Shown here: piece by piece, positions 1 through 9,869 of the stretch
How the letters are laid out: every line of letters begins with the position of its first letter
How positions within the stretch are numbered: position 1 is the stretch's first letter
Assembly: GCA_011037195.1 (NCBI GenBank)
Contig: JAAEAF010003502.1
Location: 22,674 to 86,673, forward strand
DNA length: 64,000 nt
DNA from: Triatoma infestans
Taxonomy: Eukaryota; Arthropoda; Insecta; Hemiptera; Reduviidae
Reading direction: 5' to 3'
Position numbers and translations under genes: made by a program
The notes under the pieces: model-generated
Told to the model about the DNA's origin: nothing
Databases searched by the model: none
The model's input: the letters and a program-made list of their open reading frames with translations, nothing else

Positions 1-60
1 CCGGTCGATGACCACAAAAAGAAGCAGCCTATCATGGAAAATATCTCTGATACTTTTGAT
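1..60 (+). repeat. Fragment of hammerhead-motif repeat (3' half)
   Basis: The window opens inside a repeat whose other copies lie at 1487-1605 (minus) and 1634-1745 (plus). It starts at the GGTC corresponding to the putative cleavage site of the hammerhead-like motif and runs on through CGATGACCACAAAAAG and beyond. The ribozyme core itself would lie upstream of the window. Identity to the minus-strand arm is nearly complete by eye over about 55 bases. Confidence 0.6.
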
Positions 61-239
61 AGATACCTTTTTCTGAGAAAGTTTATATTTAAGTTTATTT
101 TGGGAAAAGGGCAAGGTTATACTTTTCACAAAAAGTCATTTTTATTAAACTTAGATTCTCCCAATGATATACAAATTGAAGACAAAGTAAACATTTAGTA
201 AAGATTTTAAGTATGAAGAAAATTTGTCACTTTAATCTG

Positions 240-290
240 TGTAAACTGCAGTAAGAGAAAGTCGTGTGAGTGTTTCACACCAGATTTTAT
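240..290 (+). repeat. DR family, 3' terminal fragment
   Basis: Carries the diagnostic 3' end of the dispersed repeat DR: GTAAGAGAAAGT followed by the hairpin GTGTGAGTGTTTCACAC and CAGATTTT. Only the terminal 50 bases are recognisable. Confidence 0.65.
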
Positions 291-351
291 TTCTGCCTCG
301 CAGTAAGTTAGTCTTTAAAATAGTAACGACTTACAGTTTTTAAATGAGTAA

Positions 352-684
352 CTACTTATAATGGGGTTGTGAGGAGAGAAATTAGGTTTGATTAAATGAA
401 CGAGATATGAAGTCACTAATATAATGTAGGTAAGTTTACACTAACTTCACTGGACTTTATAATGAAACTGATAGAATGAATGGTGTGAGTAAAGATATGA
501 CACGATGCGATGTACAGTTGTATGGTTGTATCTGATAGATGCTTTAGATAGATTCCCACTGGCTTATATACACAGGTTCTCCCACTCTAGCCAGCCTAAG
601 TCAGAGAGTAGTCTCTGTTAACCAGAGAGGGTCTCTCTTCTCTCTGGTGTGGTTGCATTATCTATGCGGTACCATTACACTACT
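352..684 (-). mobile_element. Solo LTR, family B, with 5-bp TSD
   Basis: A 323-bp unit (357-679), on the minus strand TGTAATGG...CATTATA, is flanked by the direct repeat CTACT at 352-356 and 680-684. A second copy at 48262-48569 aligns along its whole length. On the minus strand a GTGTATATAAG box precedes a stretch rich in TCATA/TCAGA, as expected of a U3-R promoter. Size, TG-start and short TSD fit an LTR left by recombination of a Gypsy- or BEL-like element. No internal coding region is attached, so the superfamily is not determined. Confidence 0.72.
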
Positions 685-861
685 CAAAACAAAAAGATTT
701 GTGAATTTGCTATCAGATACTAAGGTGTTAGTATTTGAATTGAGCATTTTTTTTGGAAACGTATGGATCCAAAACTGTTTTGTTTAAATCTTGATTAATT
801 ATCAAATCCTTTGATTAAAATGCACATAACGAACATTGTGGAGATTGAAACTTATATAAAA

Positions 862-1010
862 TGAAAAAAATGTCTGGTGTGAAACACTCACACGAATATC
901 TCTTTCTCTAATTCAATACAATTAAATTCATGTCAAATGTGGCAGCTGCACCTATGCGAAATATCTTTGTTAGAGCTCCTTGCGACTTTTCGTTTTTGAG
1001 ATATTCTGTT

Positions 1011-1044
<34 letters not shown>

Positions 1045-1166
1045 AATACAGACAGACCATTTGCTAAAAACAATTTTTTCGTATTCAGGAGGCCACAAAA
1101 CATGTACTTCCGGTGTAAACTCAATTTCGAAAATCTGGCACGATCGTAATATTTTCTCTTACAAGG
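862..1166 (-). repeat. DR family copy, internally deleted, with (CA)n
   Basis: On the minus strand this reads from the DR 5' block (AGAGAAAATATTACGATCG..., then TTTTCGAAATTGAG and ACCGGAAGTAC) through the family's (TG)n microsatellite (1013-1043 on plus as CA) to the terminal hairpin at about 873-890. The two roughly 300-bp internal units of complete copies are missing. Confidence 0.6.
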
Positions 1167-1398
1167 AGTAGATTAGATTAGATTGGCAGTAGGGGAGGGG
1201 GCAGGGTCTCATTCCATTGCGACCTGCATCCTTCAGCTTCGCTCTCTTAATCAGGTCTAGCGAAGCTTCGTCATGAAGCTCGTGGCTTTGCGACTGCTTG
1301 TTCTCAGTTGATGAAATCTTGTCCTTATCAGGCCGGCACACCCACAAAGGATTTGTACCGGGGTTCCCTCTTCGGCCTTGCAAAATCGGTATAAGCAT
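1160..1398 (-). mobile_element. 3' end of a non-LTR retrotransposon with AATCT tail
   Basis: On the minus strand this GC-rich stretch is openly readable for 79 codons and ends in the tail CCAATCTAATCTAATCTACTCC. The block just before the tail (AGGTCGCAATGG, then C-rich) matches the 3' end of the LINE fragment at 38010-38090 and of the SINE at 60680-60729. That makes it a short 3' end of the same LINE class or a SINE sharing that end. The readable frame shows no recognisable domain; I do not call it a gene. Confidence 0.5.
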
Positions 1399-1531
1399 TA
1401 TCTACAAGTAGTAATTGGGTGCATGTGCCATACCCTTTTATCGCTTCGAGTATGGCTCAGTAGGTCCCTGGTTTTTTTAACAAAGAATTTAGCATCAGAG
1501 ATATTTTCCATGATAGCCTGCTTCTTTTTGT

Positions 1532-1572
1532 GGTCATCGACCGGTTTCGGGCGTTCGCCCATCATCAGGATA
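1532..1572 (-). ncRNA. Hammerhead-ribozyme-like motif
   Basis: On the minus strand: CTGATGA (1562-1568), one T, stem GGGC-GAAC-GCCC, GAAA (1545-1548), CCG, then GTC (1539-1541). Flanks ATC before the core and GAT after GTC can form a short stem I. The order CUGANGA, stem II, GAAA, short stem III, GUC is the hammerhead consensus; Penelope-like elements are known to carry such minimal versions. One unpaired U between CTGATGA and stem II departs from the canonical fold. Self-cleavage is inferred only. Confidence 0.5.
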
Positions 1573-1665
1573 TTTTTGTCAAAACAATGTGCACAGAGCA
1601 AATCTACTTTATACACAAGAGTATATAAAAATGTATTTGCTCTGTGCAACACTGTTTGACAAACG

Positions 1666-1704
1666 CATTCTGATGATGGGCGAACGCCCGAAACCAGTCG
1701 ATGA
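1666..1704 (+). ncRNA. Hammerhead-ribozyme-like motif (opposite arm)
   Basis: CTGATGA at 1670-1676, stem II GGGC (1678-1681) with loop GAAC and GCCC (1686-1689), GAAA at 1690-1693, CCA, then GTC at 1697-1699. CATT before the core can pair with GATG after GTC as a four-base stem I with one wobble. It has kept stem II perfectly although the surrounding arm has diverged from its partner, which hints at constraint. Confidence 0.5.
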
Positions 1705-1745
1705 GCACAACAAGCAGGCTATCACGGAAAATGCGGAGTTGGATA

Positions 1746-2460
1746 CTTTTCAACTGTGCGGAACCAACCGCAACAACCAATGAATTTAGCCTTCCTACCA
1801 TTGCAAACGCTGGTCTTCTATCCAATCCTTGATAGAAGCTTGAATCAGGCTTCTGGGCAACCCCCAGAAGGGCTCGGTGACTAAAAAGGTGTCCTTCGAG
1901 CATTCCCTAGCTAGGGCGTCGGACCTTAAGTTGGCAAGGAACCCGTATGTCCCGCCACCCAGGCGAGTCTCAACTTATTTCGAACACCTACCTTGCGGCA
2001 AGTGTGGCATGAGAGTGGAAGTTCAGAAGTTAATAATGAATTTAAAAAAAATAACCGTTAAAAACAGTACCATATATTTCAGATCTTTTGATATTTTAAT
2101 AAAATTTATACGAAAATATTATGTATAATCAGTTACAGCACCCTGATTTCACCCAAGGGATTTCACCTATATTTCTTTCTTTCAAAAAGCATGAAAACAA
2201 ACAAATTTAAACGATTACGTCACTAATACCCACAATCCAAGTTTTTTATTCACCTTAAATAAATTATTAGAACTCTGTTTTGAAACTTTTCATTTTTTAT
2301 TTGCTTATTCGAACAGATTAAGATGGAGTATACTGTCTACATTTTTCTGTTTTCTTTTCAACGTTAGGTCAGAGAATAATATACGAGTATATATTTAGCC
2401 TGAGATAAAATTTAAAAAAAGGAGTTTTATTTAATAGCTACTGAATTATATATTTTATTT
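1746..2460. other. Unassigned sequence
   Basis: 1746-2010 is less AT-rich than its surroundings and may belong to the element carrying the hammerhead-like arms, but no domain is readable in either strand. 2010-2460 is AT-rich with no structure that I can name. Confidence 0.3.
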
Positions 2461-2560
2461 TCTTATTTATTTATTTAATACCTGCTCCTGAGCTTGTAAA
2501 CTTGTTGTAGCAGGAGGTTGTCCTGAATTCATACAAAAAGCTAAGATAAAAAGCTAAGCT
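2461..2560 (-). mobile_element. Possible LINE or SINE 3' tail, (AAAT)n type
   Basis: The minus strand ends GCTCAGGAGCAGGTATTAAA followed by TAAATAAATAAG. The tail resembles the 3' end of the CR1-like fragment at 38772-39810. The body is too short to classify. Confidence 0.35.
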
Positions 2561-2630
2561 TACGTAATAGAAGTGGAAAGATTTTTCGTACTTGGCATTT
2601 ATATTAACTTTTAAAGACTTCAATTACAAT

Positions 2631-2648
2631 AAAGGGGGGGGGGGGACT
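2631..2648. repeat. Poly-G run
   Basis: A run of about 14 G in AT-rich DNA. Such runs recur at 3345, 23680 and 49920 in this window. Confidence 0.8.
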
Positions 2649-2759
2649 TAAACTACGTATAATAATATGACTAGCTTTTAGTGAAGCATGGCCTCTCCAA
2701 GTTCTTCCAGAATTTCTTTAAAATCTATTTTTTCGGGGAAAAAAAGTTTAAGATAAAAA

Positions 2760-3075
2760 GTATTTATAGTTAGTGCAGTGGTCTTAGTGAACCACTGAAC
2801 CCCCACCACTCATCCACTCTAGCGGAGAGAAACAGCCCCTCTCGCACAGAGAGGAGAGGCTCGGCGAGTGTATATATATACGAGAGAGACAGTCAGAGAG
2901 TCATTCTGTTCAATTCAGTCTTACACGTCAGACATCATTCTGTTAATTCACACTCCGTACATATCGTTTAGCCACGTCAGTCTGTCAGTTCAGTTAGGTT
3001 CTAAACTCTAAAGTGTAAAGTCTTTGGTATACAGTCATATACATATATATATCAATTATATATCTTAAACCAAAT
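2760..3075 (+). promoter_or_regulatory. LTR-like promoter region
   Basis: The sequence GAGTGTATATATATACGAG is followed by repeated TCAGTC/TCATTC initiator-like words and a C/T-rich stretch. This resembles the TATA and R region of the solo LTRs at 357-679, 30553-30893 and 48262-48569. I could not find matched ends or a TSD, so this may be an LTR fragment and not a complete LTR. Confidence 0.4.
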
Positions 3076-3079
3076 CTTA

Positions 3080-3345
3080 AGGTGTTTATCTTTCATCATC
3101 AACAACAACCTCCTCACAACACCCTTACAAAGAATGCCAAACTAAGATACTTCCTCAGGAAGAGGCAAATTGGAAGTCCTAGGCTAAGGTGGTTGGATGA
3201 CAGTAAGCAGGATCTCCAATCATATAGGTATCAGAACTTTAACAGTCTCCCTCTCCTTGGGACAGTTCCTCCAAAGTGTGAACAATGAAGGGACACCCAA
3301 AGGTGTCCGAAAAAAAAAAAAAAAAAAAAAAAAAAGTTAGGGAGG
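3080..3345 (+). pseudogene. 3' end of an RTE-type endonuclease-reverse transcriptase with poly-A
   Basis: The frame gives KNAKLRYFLRKRQIGSP then RLRWLDDSKQDLQ, matching the conserved C-terminal GRPRLRWLDD block of arthropod RTE-type reverse transcriptases. A stop follows, then a short 3' UTR with the hairpin GGGACACCCAAAGGTGTCC and a run of about 27 A, the expected end of a retrotransposed copy. Only the last 60 or so residues of the polyprotein remain. Confidence 0.55.
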
Positions 3346-3389
3346 GGGGGGGGGAAAAAAAAAACAAATTAAACTTACAGCAGACTTTA

Positions 3390-4015
3390 AGTCTTCCCTG
3401 TTAAAGGACAACGCCAACACCGGACAGCTGCATCTAAGGCGAGGAAAATCTTAATTAGCCGGATGAATGTAGGAGAAGAACTTAACGGCCGCGCCCAATG
3501 GAGCAGAGTAGAGCTCTTCTCGGGACATGCGGAAATAAAGGACAATGAGAATTGGCTAAGGTGGAGATCCGAAATGCCCTTTACTGAACCGAACCAGCAG
3601 TAGCCGTCATCAAAACAATTTTGCGACAGTGAGCTCAAACAATGGAGGAATAGGAACATGGGCGGATGCCGCCAGGAGTGACTTAAAGTATCTTCTCTAG
3701 CGGAGTAGGATACAGTTGAAAGTCTGTTAAATGTATTTGACAGGACAATCATGGATAGCCAGTCATTTACCCAAAACAGGCAAGACTTCTAGTCTTTTGT
3801 GTCAGAATTTTGTCAATGGAGTCTGGGAAACGTACCACTAACTAGATCAGTGCCCCCGTTTCGCTAATACTAGGTGCCGCATATTTAGGGGTAACACTCA
3901 CAGGGGAATGCTTGGTGGAAGTTGGTGATTAAGGTTATCTTAAGATATTGTAGCCAGGCCGGTGGTAGATTGCTGGGAGAAACTTCTTAGGTTCCGCGCT
4001 TTCGGTTATCCATTG
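3390..4015 (+). pseudogene. Non-LTR retrotransposon RNase H fragment
   Basis: The plus strand gives NGRAQWSRVELFSGHAEIKD, then NEN, then SEMPFTEPNQQ. This matches the end of the RNase H domain in arthropod LINE polyproteins (pattern VxLxWVPGHxxxxGNExAD..ARxGSxxPFxGPEP). The Trp-Val-Pro part and the final Asp of NEKAD are mutated and several stops and shifts interrupt the frame. Only about 120 residues are followable. No start or tail was found. Confidence 0.55.
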
Positions 4016-4092
4016 ACAATAAGGAAATCTAAGGGCAGCAATACTGCTGGGATATCGCGCTTTAAATCTAGCGCGCTACCACTGAGCTAATC
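4016..4092 (-). mobile_element. tRNA-derived SINE fragment
   Basis: On the minus strand GGATTAGCTCAGTGGTAGCG matches the head of the SINE at 60479-60500 almost exactly, including the A box TAGCTCAGTGG. It then jumps to CCAGCAGTATTGCTGCCCTTAGATTT, the region just after the B box in that copy. About 30 bases including the B box are replaced, so it cannot be transcribed as a normal pol III unit. Confidence 0.6.
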
Positions 4093-4317
4093 CACAAATT
4101 CTTGTAGTAGTAGTATGATGTTTCTAAAACAAATTCACAAACTGAAAGGGGTGATAATAATCATATACACTATAACAATATAAACGCAATGTCCATTATT
4201 ATCATTAAAAATGTTTAATCACACTAATATGTGGACGAAAGTTTCAGACTATCCGTTTTGGTCAAAGAGAAAAAAAACTGAAGTGAATATTTATGTGACC
4301 TTCTTTCTCTTATTACA

Positions 4318-4392
4318 TTTCCGCTCAGGACTTGATTTCGAGAATTTGTAGCGATCGCTACACTTACTCTTACAGCAATAAGAGAAAGTAAA
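4318..4392 (-). repeat. DR family, 5' terminal fragment
   Basis: Read on the minus strand: TTTACTTTCTCTTATTGCTG, then GTAAGAGTAAGT, then TCGAAATCAAGTCCTGAGCGG, a diverged DR 5' end. Nothing recognisable follows up to 4650 apart from a short (TG)n at 4472-4488. Confidence 0.45.
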
Positions 4393-4651
4393 CATTTGAT
4401 TTAAATGTACTCGGATGTGAATAAAAATTATTTTTCCAAAAAAAAAAGTTTTCAATTGTTTTATTTATATATATATGTGTGTGTGTGTATTTTGTAAACT
4501 GAGTTTAAGAACAATCTTAGAAGCCAGTTTCGAGAAGATCGCGAAAACCTGAATAGCCAAGCAGTTAAATTTTGCTGACAGATTTTGAATGGAACATGCG
4601 GAACCGTATGTAATTGTAATATCAATTTTGAGATTCCATGGTTTTCCTTTT

Positions 4652-5960
4652 TACTTTCTCTTACTCCTACTAAGAGGAAGTATTATAATCGTGTCAGATT
4701 TGTCAATATCGAGTTTTCACCGGAAATATCCGTTTTGAGGTCTCCCTAAGTCAAAAAAAGTGGTTTTTAGAAAATAATCTGTGTGCGCGTGTGTATGTGA
4801 AAAGCGTAGCTTAAAAATTAAAAATCATAGAAAGTTCAAACTTGATATTCCGTTTATAGGTAACTGTAGTGGATGGACGAAATCGAAAAATAACAGTTTT
4901 GAAGAAATAGTTCAGAATATTTTATAGTATTAAAAATCTAACTTTGTTAATATTTCAAATGTATCTTAGTGCAGGGGTAGAGCCAGGTATATTAAATCTA
5001 GGTCATTGCTATTAGGAAAATAAAGGCACAAAAATCCGTTAATACAATGCGACTTGGCCAACTGTTTTTGGTGGCGATTTCTTGTTTATTACTAATACTT
5101 CATTCTCTCTTAAACTTACATACTTACAAGCCCTTTATTCTACAACACCTCGCGTGCTACTACAAATACACATCATCATCACACCAAAACATTACAGTAA
5201 CACCATGCGATTCGACAGTAGGTCATCTGTCAAAATTCCTCAACCGGAAGTACCACTTTACTTGTTTTTTTTTTTTTTTACGTTTATGCATTTTTCTCAA
5301 AAATGGCTCCGACGATTTTCTTCAAATTTTGTATATCAACCACACATACTAAAATCTACAACTTTTATTTGATACATTTCTCTGGAAAAATTAATTTAAT
5401 GGCACTTTTGAGTGAGGGATGGGGTTAGGTTTTCTTTTAAAGTGCTATTCCAGTATACTATACAATTCTGTCGTATAAATAATATTAATTAAAATTAAAT
5501 TTGTTATAAGAAAATTCGGATGACCGGAATGTGCGTTTTTTTCAGTTTTGGGGTATTTTCTCGAAAACGGCTCCAACGATTTTCTTTAAACTAAGAATAT
5601 GATCTACACATATAAAGAACTACAACTTTTATTTGAAACATTTCTTCTGGTAAAGTTATTTAAGGGGGCTTTTGGGGAAGGAGTGGGGCTATGTTTTTCT
5701 CTAAAGTGCTATCATGAGTTGATTATACAATTCTACCATACAAAAAAAAATAATTAGCAATAAATAAGCGGCCAAAATTCAGAGTTTCAAGAAAATTAGT
5801 AAACCGGTAGTGCGTTTTTACTCAACAGTTTTTTTTTTTTTAGTTTTCGACGACTTTCATTCAATTTGGTACACTAACTACAAAGTTTGTCAATTACAGT
5901 TTTGAAAACTGAAGCAAGAGAAAGTTGTGTGAGTGTTTCACACCGGATTTTTTTTGAGAT
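4652..5960 (+). repeat. DR family, near full-length copy split by a solo LTR
   Basis: Starts with the 5' hairpin TTACTTTCTCTTACTCCTACTAAGAGGAAGTA region, continues through TCACCGGAAATATCCGTTTTG and a short TG-rich segment, and ends with AGAGAAAGTTGTGTGAGTG and the terminal hairpin at about 5922-5941. It contains two tandem units keyed by GGCTCC-ACGATTTTCTT (5305 and 5569, spacing about 264). A 332-bp LTR sits inside it at 4865-5196. Removing that LTR restores the DR sequence exactly. Confidence 0.7.
4860..5201 (+). mobile_element. Solo LTR, family A, with 5-bp TSD
   Basis: The unit TGTAGTGG...ACATTACA (4865-5196) is bounded by GTAAC at 4860-4864 and 5197-5201. Other family A copies lie at 7583-8111 and 31695-32266 on the minus strand; this one lacks about 200 bases of their centre. 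The conserved block AATGTATCTTAGTGCAG and the block CTTGGCCAACTGTTTT are shared by all three. No internal retrotransposon region is present. Confidence 0.78.
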
Positions 5961-6775
5961 ATCTTGTTTTTTTCTCTTTGTCTCTTTCTTACGCTCACCA
6001 CTCTCTTACGTACTCACTCACACACATATTCCAGACCAATCATACATGGGTATTACAAGCTGAGAATACCTCACGTAAACATAATAAAGCAGGAAACTAG
6101 GTTTTAGCGGTAACCCCACACTTCCCCTAAACTATTTCAACACAAATTATTCACATATTTTAGAACCTTAATTGACAAATTCCCACCTAGTAATAAGGCT
6201 AGAAATAATTTGAAATATTTTTCATAATACAAAATCCTACAATACCCATAATTTTTGGTTATAATATAGTGTAACATAAATTCATATCTTGTAAATATAT
6301 TTAATATACTATAATTTAATTATGTGTTTAGAATGAAAATCTAAAGAAAAAGGGGGAAAGCAGGTCCACTAATCTTTTTCTTGTCAGTCTCGTTATCACA
6401 ATATCTTTACCAGCAAATAAATTGTTCAAATAAATCTTGAAAACTTTTTTCTTATCAATTCTCTTTAAAATATGTTTTAAGCACGCAATAATTACATTAA
6501 TTATTTATGAACGTATTAGAATTCAACAATATTATTTTTTTTCTTTGAATTTATTTATAATTACTTGATAAAGTAAAAGAATTATATAATATTTTCTATC
6601 TAGATTTAGATAAGGTTACGTCTTTTTAAATATCAATAATAACGGATTAATTGATAAAACTAATTCGATACTTAAGTATAGATTCCACGTTTGAGAATCG
6701 TTCATGACTGAAGTCCCGAATTTAGACAATGCAGCCATTGCACCGCAATAGGTAATAATTTATGGAGATTAAACA
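5961..6775. other. AT-rich sequence, nothing recognised
   Basis: Apart from CT/CA-rich low complexity at 5970-6025 I see no coding frame, inverted repeat or known family. Confidence 0.4.
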
Positions 6776-6830
6776 AAACAAAAATCTGGCGTGAAACACT
6801 CACACGACTTTACGCGTTATTTCTATAATA
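6776..6830 (-). repeat. DR family, 3' terminal fragment
   Basis: AAAATCTGGCGTGAAACACT followed by CACACGACTTT is the reverse complement of the DR terminal hairpin. The adjacent ACTTTCTCTTACT block has decayed. Confidence 0.6.
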
Positions 6831-6896
6831 CAATTATATATAAAATGACTGTTTTTTAAAACTTCAAATTTTATGTAATGAAGAAATTTGGTGAAG

Positions 6897-7299
6897 ATCA
6901 GTGTAATGGGATTCGAATCATTAAAGATTCATAGGATCCAAATAGCGAAGAATCAGACATAATTTGAATCAAACATTAGTTACTCCCCACCAAGGTCAGA
7001 CTAGAAGGGAGAATTCTATTCCTAAATATATAGAGCTATAGAAGAACAATTCAGACACAGTTTTATAACAGTCTTCCCACCAGTCAGCAACCACAATCTA
7101 CTTACTTTCTAATTACTCAGGCAATCTGTCTCTTTATTATTCTCTCGCTTCCTAATTTCTGTTTAACTGTAAAGTCCTGGCAGTCTGTGTTTCTATTTAT
7201 TATACAGTGTTCAGCACATCTATTAGCTTATTTCTTCTTCATCATTCTTAAATTCATTCTCTCCAATTCTCTCTCCTACTCACATCCAATTATAATCGG
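6897..7299 (+). mobile_element. Solo LTR, family C, with degenerate TSD
   Basis: TGTAATGGG at 6902 to CCAATTATA ending at 7294 is flanked by ATCAG (6897-6901) and ATCGG (7295-7299), one mismatch. The 3' half aligns with the family C copy at 30553-30893, sharing CTAATTTCT, TATTATACAGTGTTCAGCA and TAGCTTATTTCT. TATATAGAG near 7025 could be its TATA element. Confidence 0.65.
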
Positions 7300-7309
7300 T
7301 CAATAAAGA

Positions 7310-7567
7310 AAGATACAATTATGCCAATGTTTCGACAGAGTTTCCTGTCTTTATCACGGCTTTTATATATAGATAGTCTTGGAGATGTGGGAAAAAGAAT
7401 TTTTCGGGGAACACTGAAACTTTCAGCATTTTATAAAGCATAGAAACATAAACAAAGAAAACTGAAAAGTTATTAGTTGCTTGTGTTAAATCTTCTTCTG
7501 TCAGCCATACTTCCATATAGCTATCATTCTTTTTTATCGGGATCTGACCAAGGCAACATTCCTCCAT
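7310..7567 (-). repeat. Repeat with GATAAAG...GTCGAAAC motif
   Basis: The minus strand contains GTGATAAAGACAGGAAACTC then TGTCGAAACATTGGC. The stem GACAG...CTGTC followed by GAAAC recalls the hammerhead-like ends found at 1.5, 11.8, 24.9 and 48 kb. A second, more decayed copy lies at 53690-53870 and aligns for about 160 bases. An 82-codon open stretch on the minus strand is not accompanied by any domain and is probably chance. Confidence 0.45.
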
Positions 7568-7578
7568 GTAAAACGTCT

Positions 7579-8115
7579 CCGCTGTAATATGTTTGGTGTG
7601 ATGTGATGTTGTAGTTTGTGGTAGCTTGTAGTGGCTTAAGCGGTTTTGTAAAAGGGGTTTGTGAGTCTATATGTTTAAGAGAGAAGTATTAGTAATAATC
7701 AAGAGAGCACCACTGTTTTTAAAATAAAATATATTATAGCAAATTTAAGTAGTATACAATATCTTAATAAATCAGATGTTTATCTAGAATAAAGGCAAAT
7801 CACTATCACTGGCACTGAGTTTTAGAGAGCGATTCCTGAAGCAAGTGTTCTGGCTTTGAAAGCAGAATGCAGACTGTCCGAAAGAATGCCTTCTCTTATA
7901 AAACAGTTGGCCAAGTGGCATTGTATTAATTTAACGGATTCTTGTGCCTTTGTTTCCCTAATAGCAATGACCCTTAAATTACAGTACCTGACTCTTTTCA
8001 CTGCACTAAGATACATTTAAAATATTAACAAAATTCTATTTTTCAAACTATAAAATATTCTAAACTATTTTTCAAAACTATTATTTTCTTTCATTTCTTT
8101 CTTCCACTACAACGC
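7579..8115 (-). mobile_element. Solo LTR, family A (longer form)
   Basis: The 529-bp unit 7583-8111, minus strand TGTAGTGG...CATATTACA, matches family A throughout. Flanks CCGC (7579-7582) and ACGC (8112-8115) may be a TSD with one mismatch. It keeps the central block GAGAGCGATTCCTGAAGCAA that the 4.9-kb copy has lost and the 31.7-kb copy shares. Confidence 0.68.
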
Positions 8116-8800
8116 ACATCAGCATTTCTTGATCCCATTTTATTTTCAGTCTACCTCGTTTTCTTTTTAATTCCATGGGCCACTAATCTAAAATTTTTTT
8201 GGTCCACTGACTGCACAATCCAGCCGCCTAGTTACATTCTGTTTTAAAAATAACTTTTGCAATATCTTCCATTCCAGTCATTTCCATTATCCACCTATCA
8301 CTTTTCTTTTCCCTTCTATTAATTTCGTCATGCTTCTTTTTATCCTTCTCACATTCTTCATTAACTTATCTATATCGCTATTTGTCAAGCTCTAAGTTTC
8401 CCAAATATATTTGTTAACAACGGTTTTACTACGGAGTTCCATAGTTTTTTCATTAGTCCGAACTGATCGAATCTGATTGAAATAGTTTTCTATATTTATT
8501 CTAAGTTCTCCAGCTCAATCTTATTCTTCTAGTAATTTCTTTTCCTATTCTATCTTCTTTATCAATCAATTAACTGTTCTAAATAAACAAACACATCAAC
8601 CTCTTCAAATGGCTCTCCATTTATCTTCATATGTCTTATCTTCATTGTTATTTATTTTCATGAGGGATTTATTTTTAACCCTAGCAAATTTTTCTGATTT
8701 AATTAGGTCCTTCAACATAATTGTCAATCCTTCATGTGATTTTTCAATTACTACCAGGCCGTCTGCAAATTTCATTGTCAAATTGGTTTTTAAGAAGCTG
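8116..8800 (-). pseudogene. RTE-type reverse transcriptase remnant
   Basis: Translating the minus strand in shifting frames gives MKFADGLVVIEKS (cognate of the YADDLVV box), then LKDLIKSEKFARVKN, then blocks resembling the EITRRI / LRSKTVVN region and finally GRLKIKWDQEML, the counterpart of GRPKxRWxDD at the C terminus. These occur in the right order for an arthropod endonuclease-reverse transcriptase. Many stops and at least four frame changes mean it is long dead. The ends are not defined. Confidence 0.5.
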
Positions 8801-8814
8801 TTTCGATAAAATCG

Positions 8815-9080
8815 AGTAAAATTGAAAAAAATTCTTTTGGTGAAAGTGGTCCTTCCGGTAAAAAAATTATGATGGAAACGTCGGATCTGTTGATGAAATC
8901 TTAACGGAATATCAAGTTTCGAAGTGCCTGCGATTTATTTGTGTTTGAATATAAATTTACATAACACAAGCAATTTGATTTTATTTTTTTTATTTAGGGG
9001 GTCCTCAAAACAAATATTTGCGGAGAAATTTCTATATTTCGAAAAAAGTAGAGGACACGAATGCTATTCCAGTTACAAGA
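8815..9080 (-). repeat. DR family, partial copy
   Basis: Contains, on the minus strand, the blocks TTTTGAGGACCCCC, GATATTCCGTTAAGATT and ACCGGAAGGACCAC in DR order. Neither terminal hairpin is present. Confidence 0.45.
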
Positions 9081-9640
9081 GTGTTGTTTTTCACGGCCCT
9101 CCCACACGTATCTGGTTTGTTTCCTCACTGGGTATTGGAGATTAAGGAGACATCTCTACACAATGCTTCTTATCATGACTCTTCCTTGGCTCTTTCCTCT
9201 TATCAAACCATCAATACTCAAACACCCGCCTACATTTACCAACTCCTTAAATTGAAATCATCCTTAGCCAGCGTAATATTCGCTCTCGTCCATCCGATCT
9301 CTACCCACCCTATCCTTAATACTACAACATTTGATCGCTCCTTCCTCATTCTAACCTCTCCAATCTGTGGAAGTCTCTCCCTCCTTCCATTCGCCATGCC
9401 GCCACCCTACCTGCATTTCAAAGTCAAATTATTCCAGCACTCCAAATTATCCAGTCAAATTCACTTCAATCAACTGAATTATAAACAGCATACCCAGGAT
9501 ATCCCCCTAATAGTCTTCCACCTCAATATCTCTCTTCAATTATTCCAGCATCTTACCCTCGACCTTTCATTCCTTACACTGGCACCATTCTTCTGCAATA
9601 CAGTATTTTATTTCACCATCTAGCACCTACGTTTTACACT
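9060..9640 (+). pseudogene. Non-LTR retrotransposon pol C-terminal fragment
   Basis: One plus frame gives NLSNLWKSLPPSIRHAATL then PAFQSQI, closely matching the tail LWNSLPxSIRxAxSLxAFKxxL found at the end of jockey/CR1-type reverse transcriptases. The upstream sequence is pyrimidine-rich and open in other frames, which produces a spurious 201-codon reading at 9018-9623. The 3' UTR probably runs on through the T-rich stretch to about 9860. Confidence 0.5.
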
Positions 9641-9869
9641 TTCACCTTTGTTTATTTCTTCTTGTCTTTTTTTCACTTTTTTCTTTGGGTTGTCTGAAGT
9701 ATTATATTTATCTATCACCTTGTATCAACATATTTTTTTTTTCCTTCTGTTCTATATACATATTTGTATTAAACCTTGTCAGCCAGATTTGTATTTCTTA
9801 GCTGTAATACTATTGTTATTCTTTAGGCACAGAGTCCCTGAATATAGTTTATTTTTCATTTTTTTTCCA

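Larger units (their letters stand above)
1487..1745. repeat. Inverted repeat carrying two hammerhead-like motifs
   Basis: Two arms of about 110 bp, 1487-1605 and 1634-1745, are reverse complements of each other with about 85 percent identity by eye, around a short AT-rich centre. Each arm, read outward from the centre, begins TTTGCTCTGTGCA and contains a CTGATGA...GAAA core (annotated separately). The layout recalls the paired terminal repeats of Penelope-like elements, but no coding region of such an element lies nearby. Confidence 0.7.

Noticed and set aside
1398..1903. Paired sense and antisense frames containing MMGERPKPVD as a conserved peptide
   Set aside because: The shared peptide is the translation of the hammerhead-like core in both arms of the inverted repeat.
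9018..9623. 201-codon plus-strand protein
   Set aside because: The conserved LINE tail (NLWKSLPPSIRHAATL) is in a different frame, so this long frame is a shadow.
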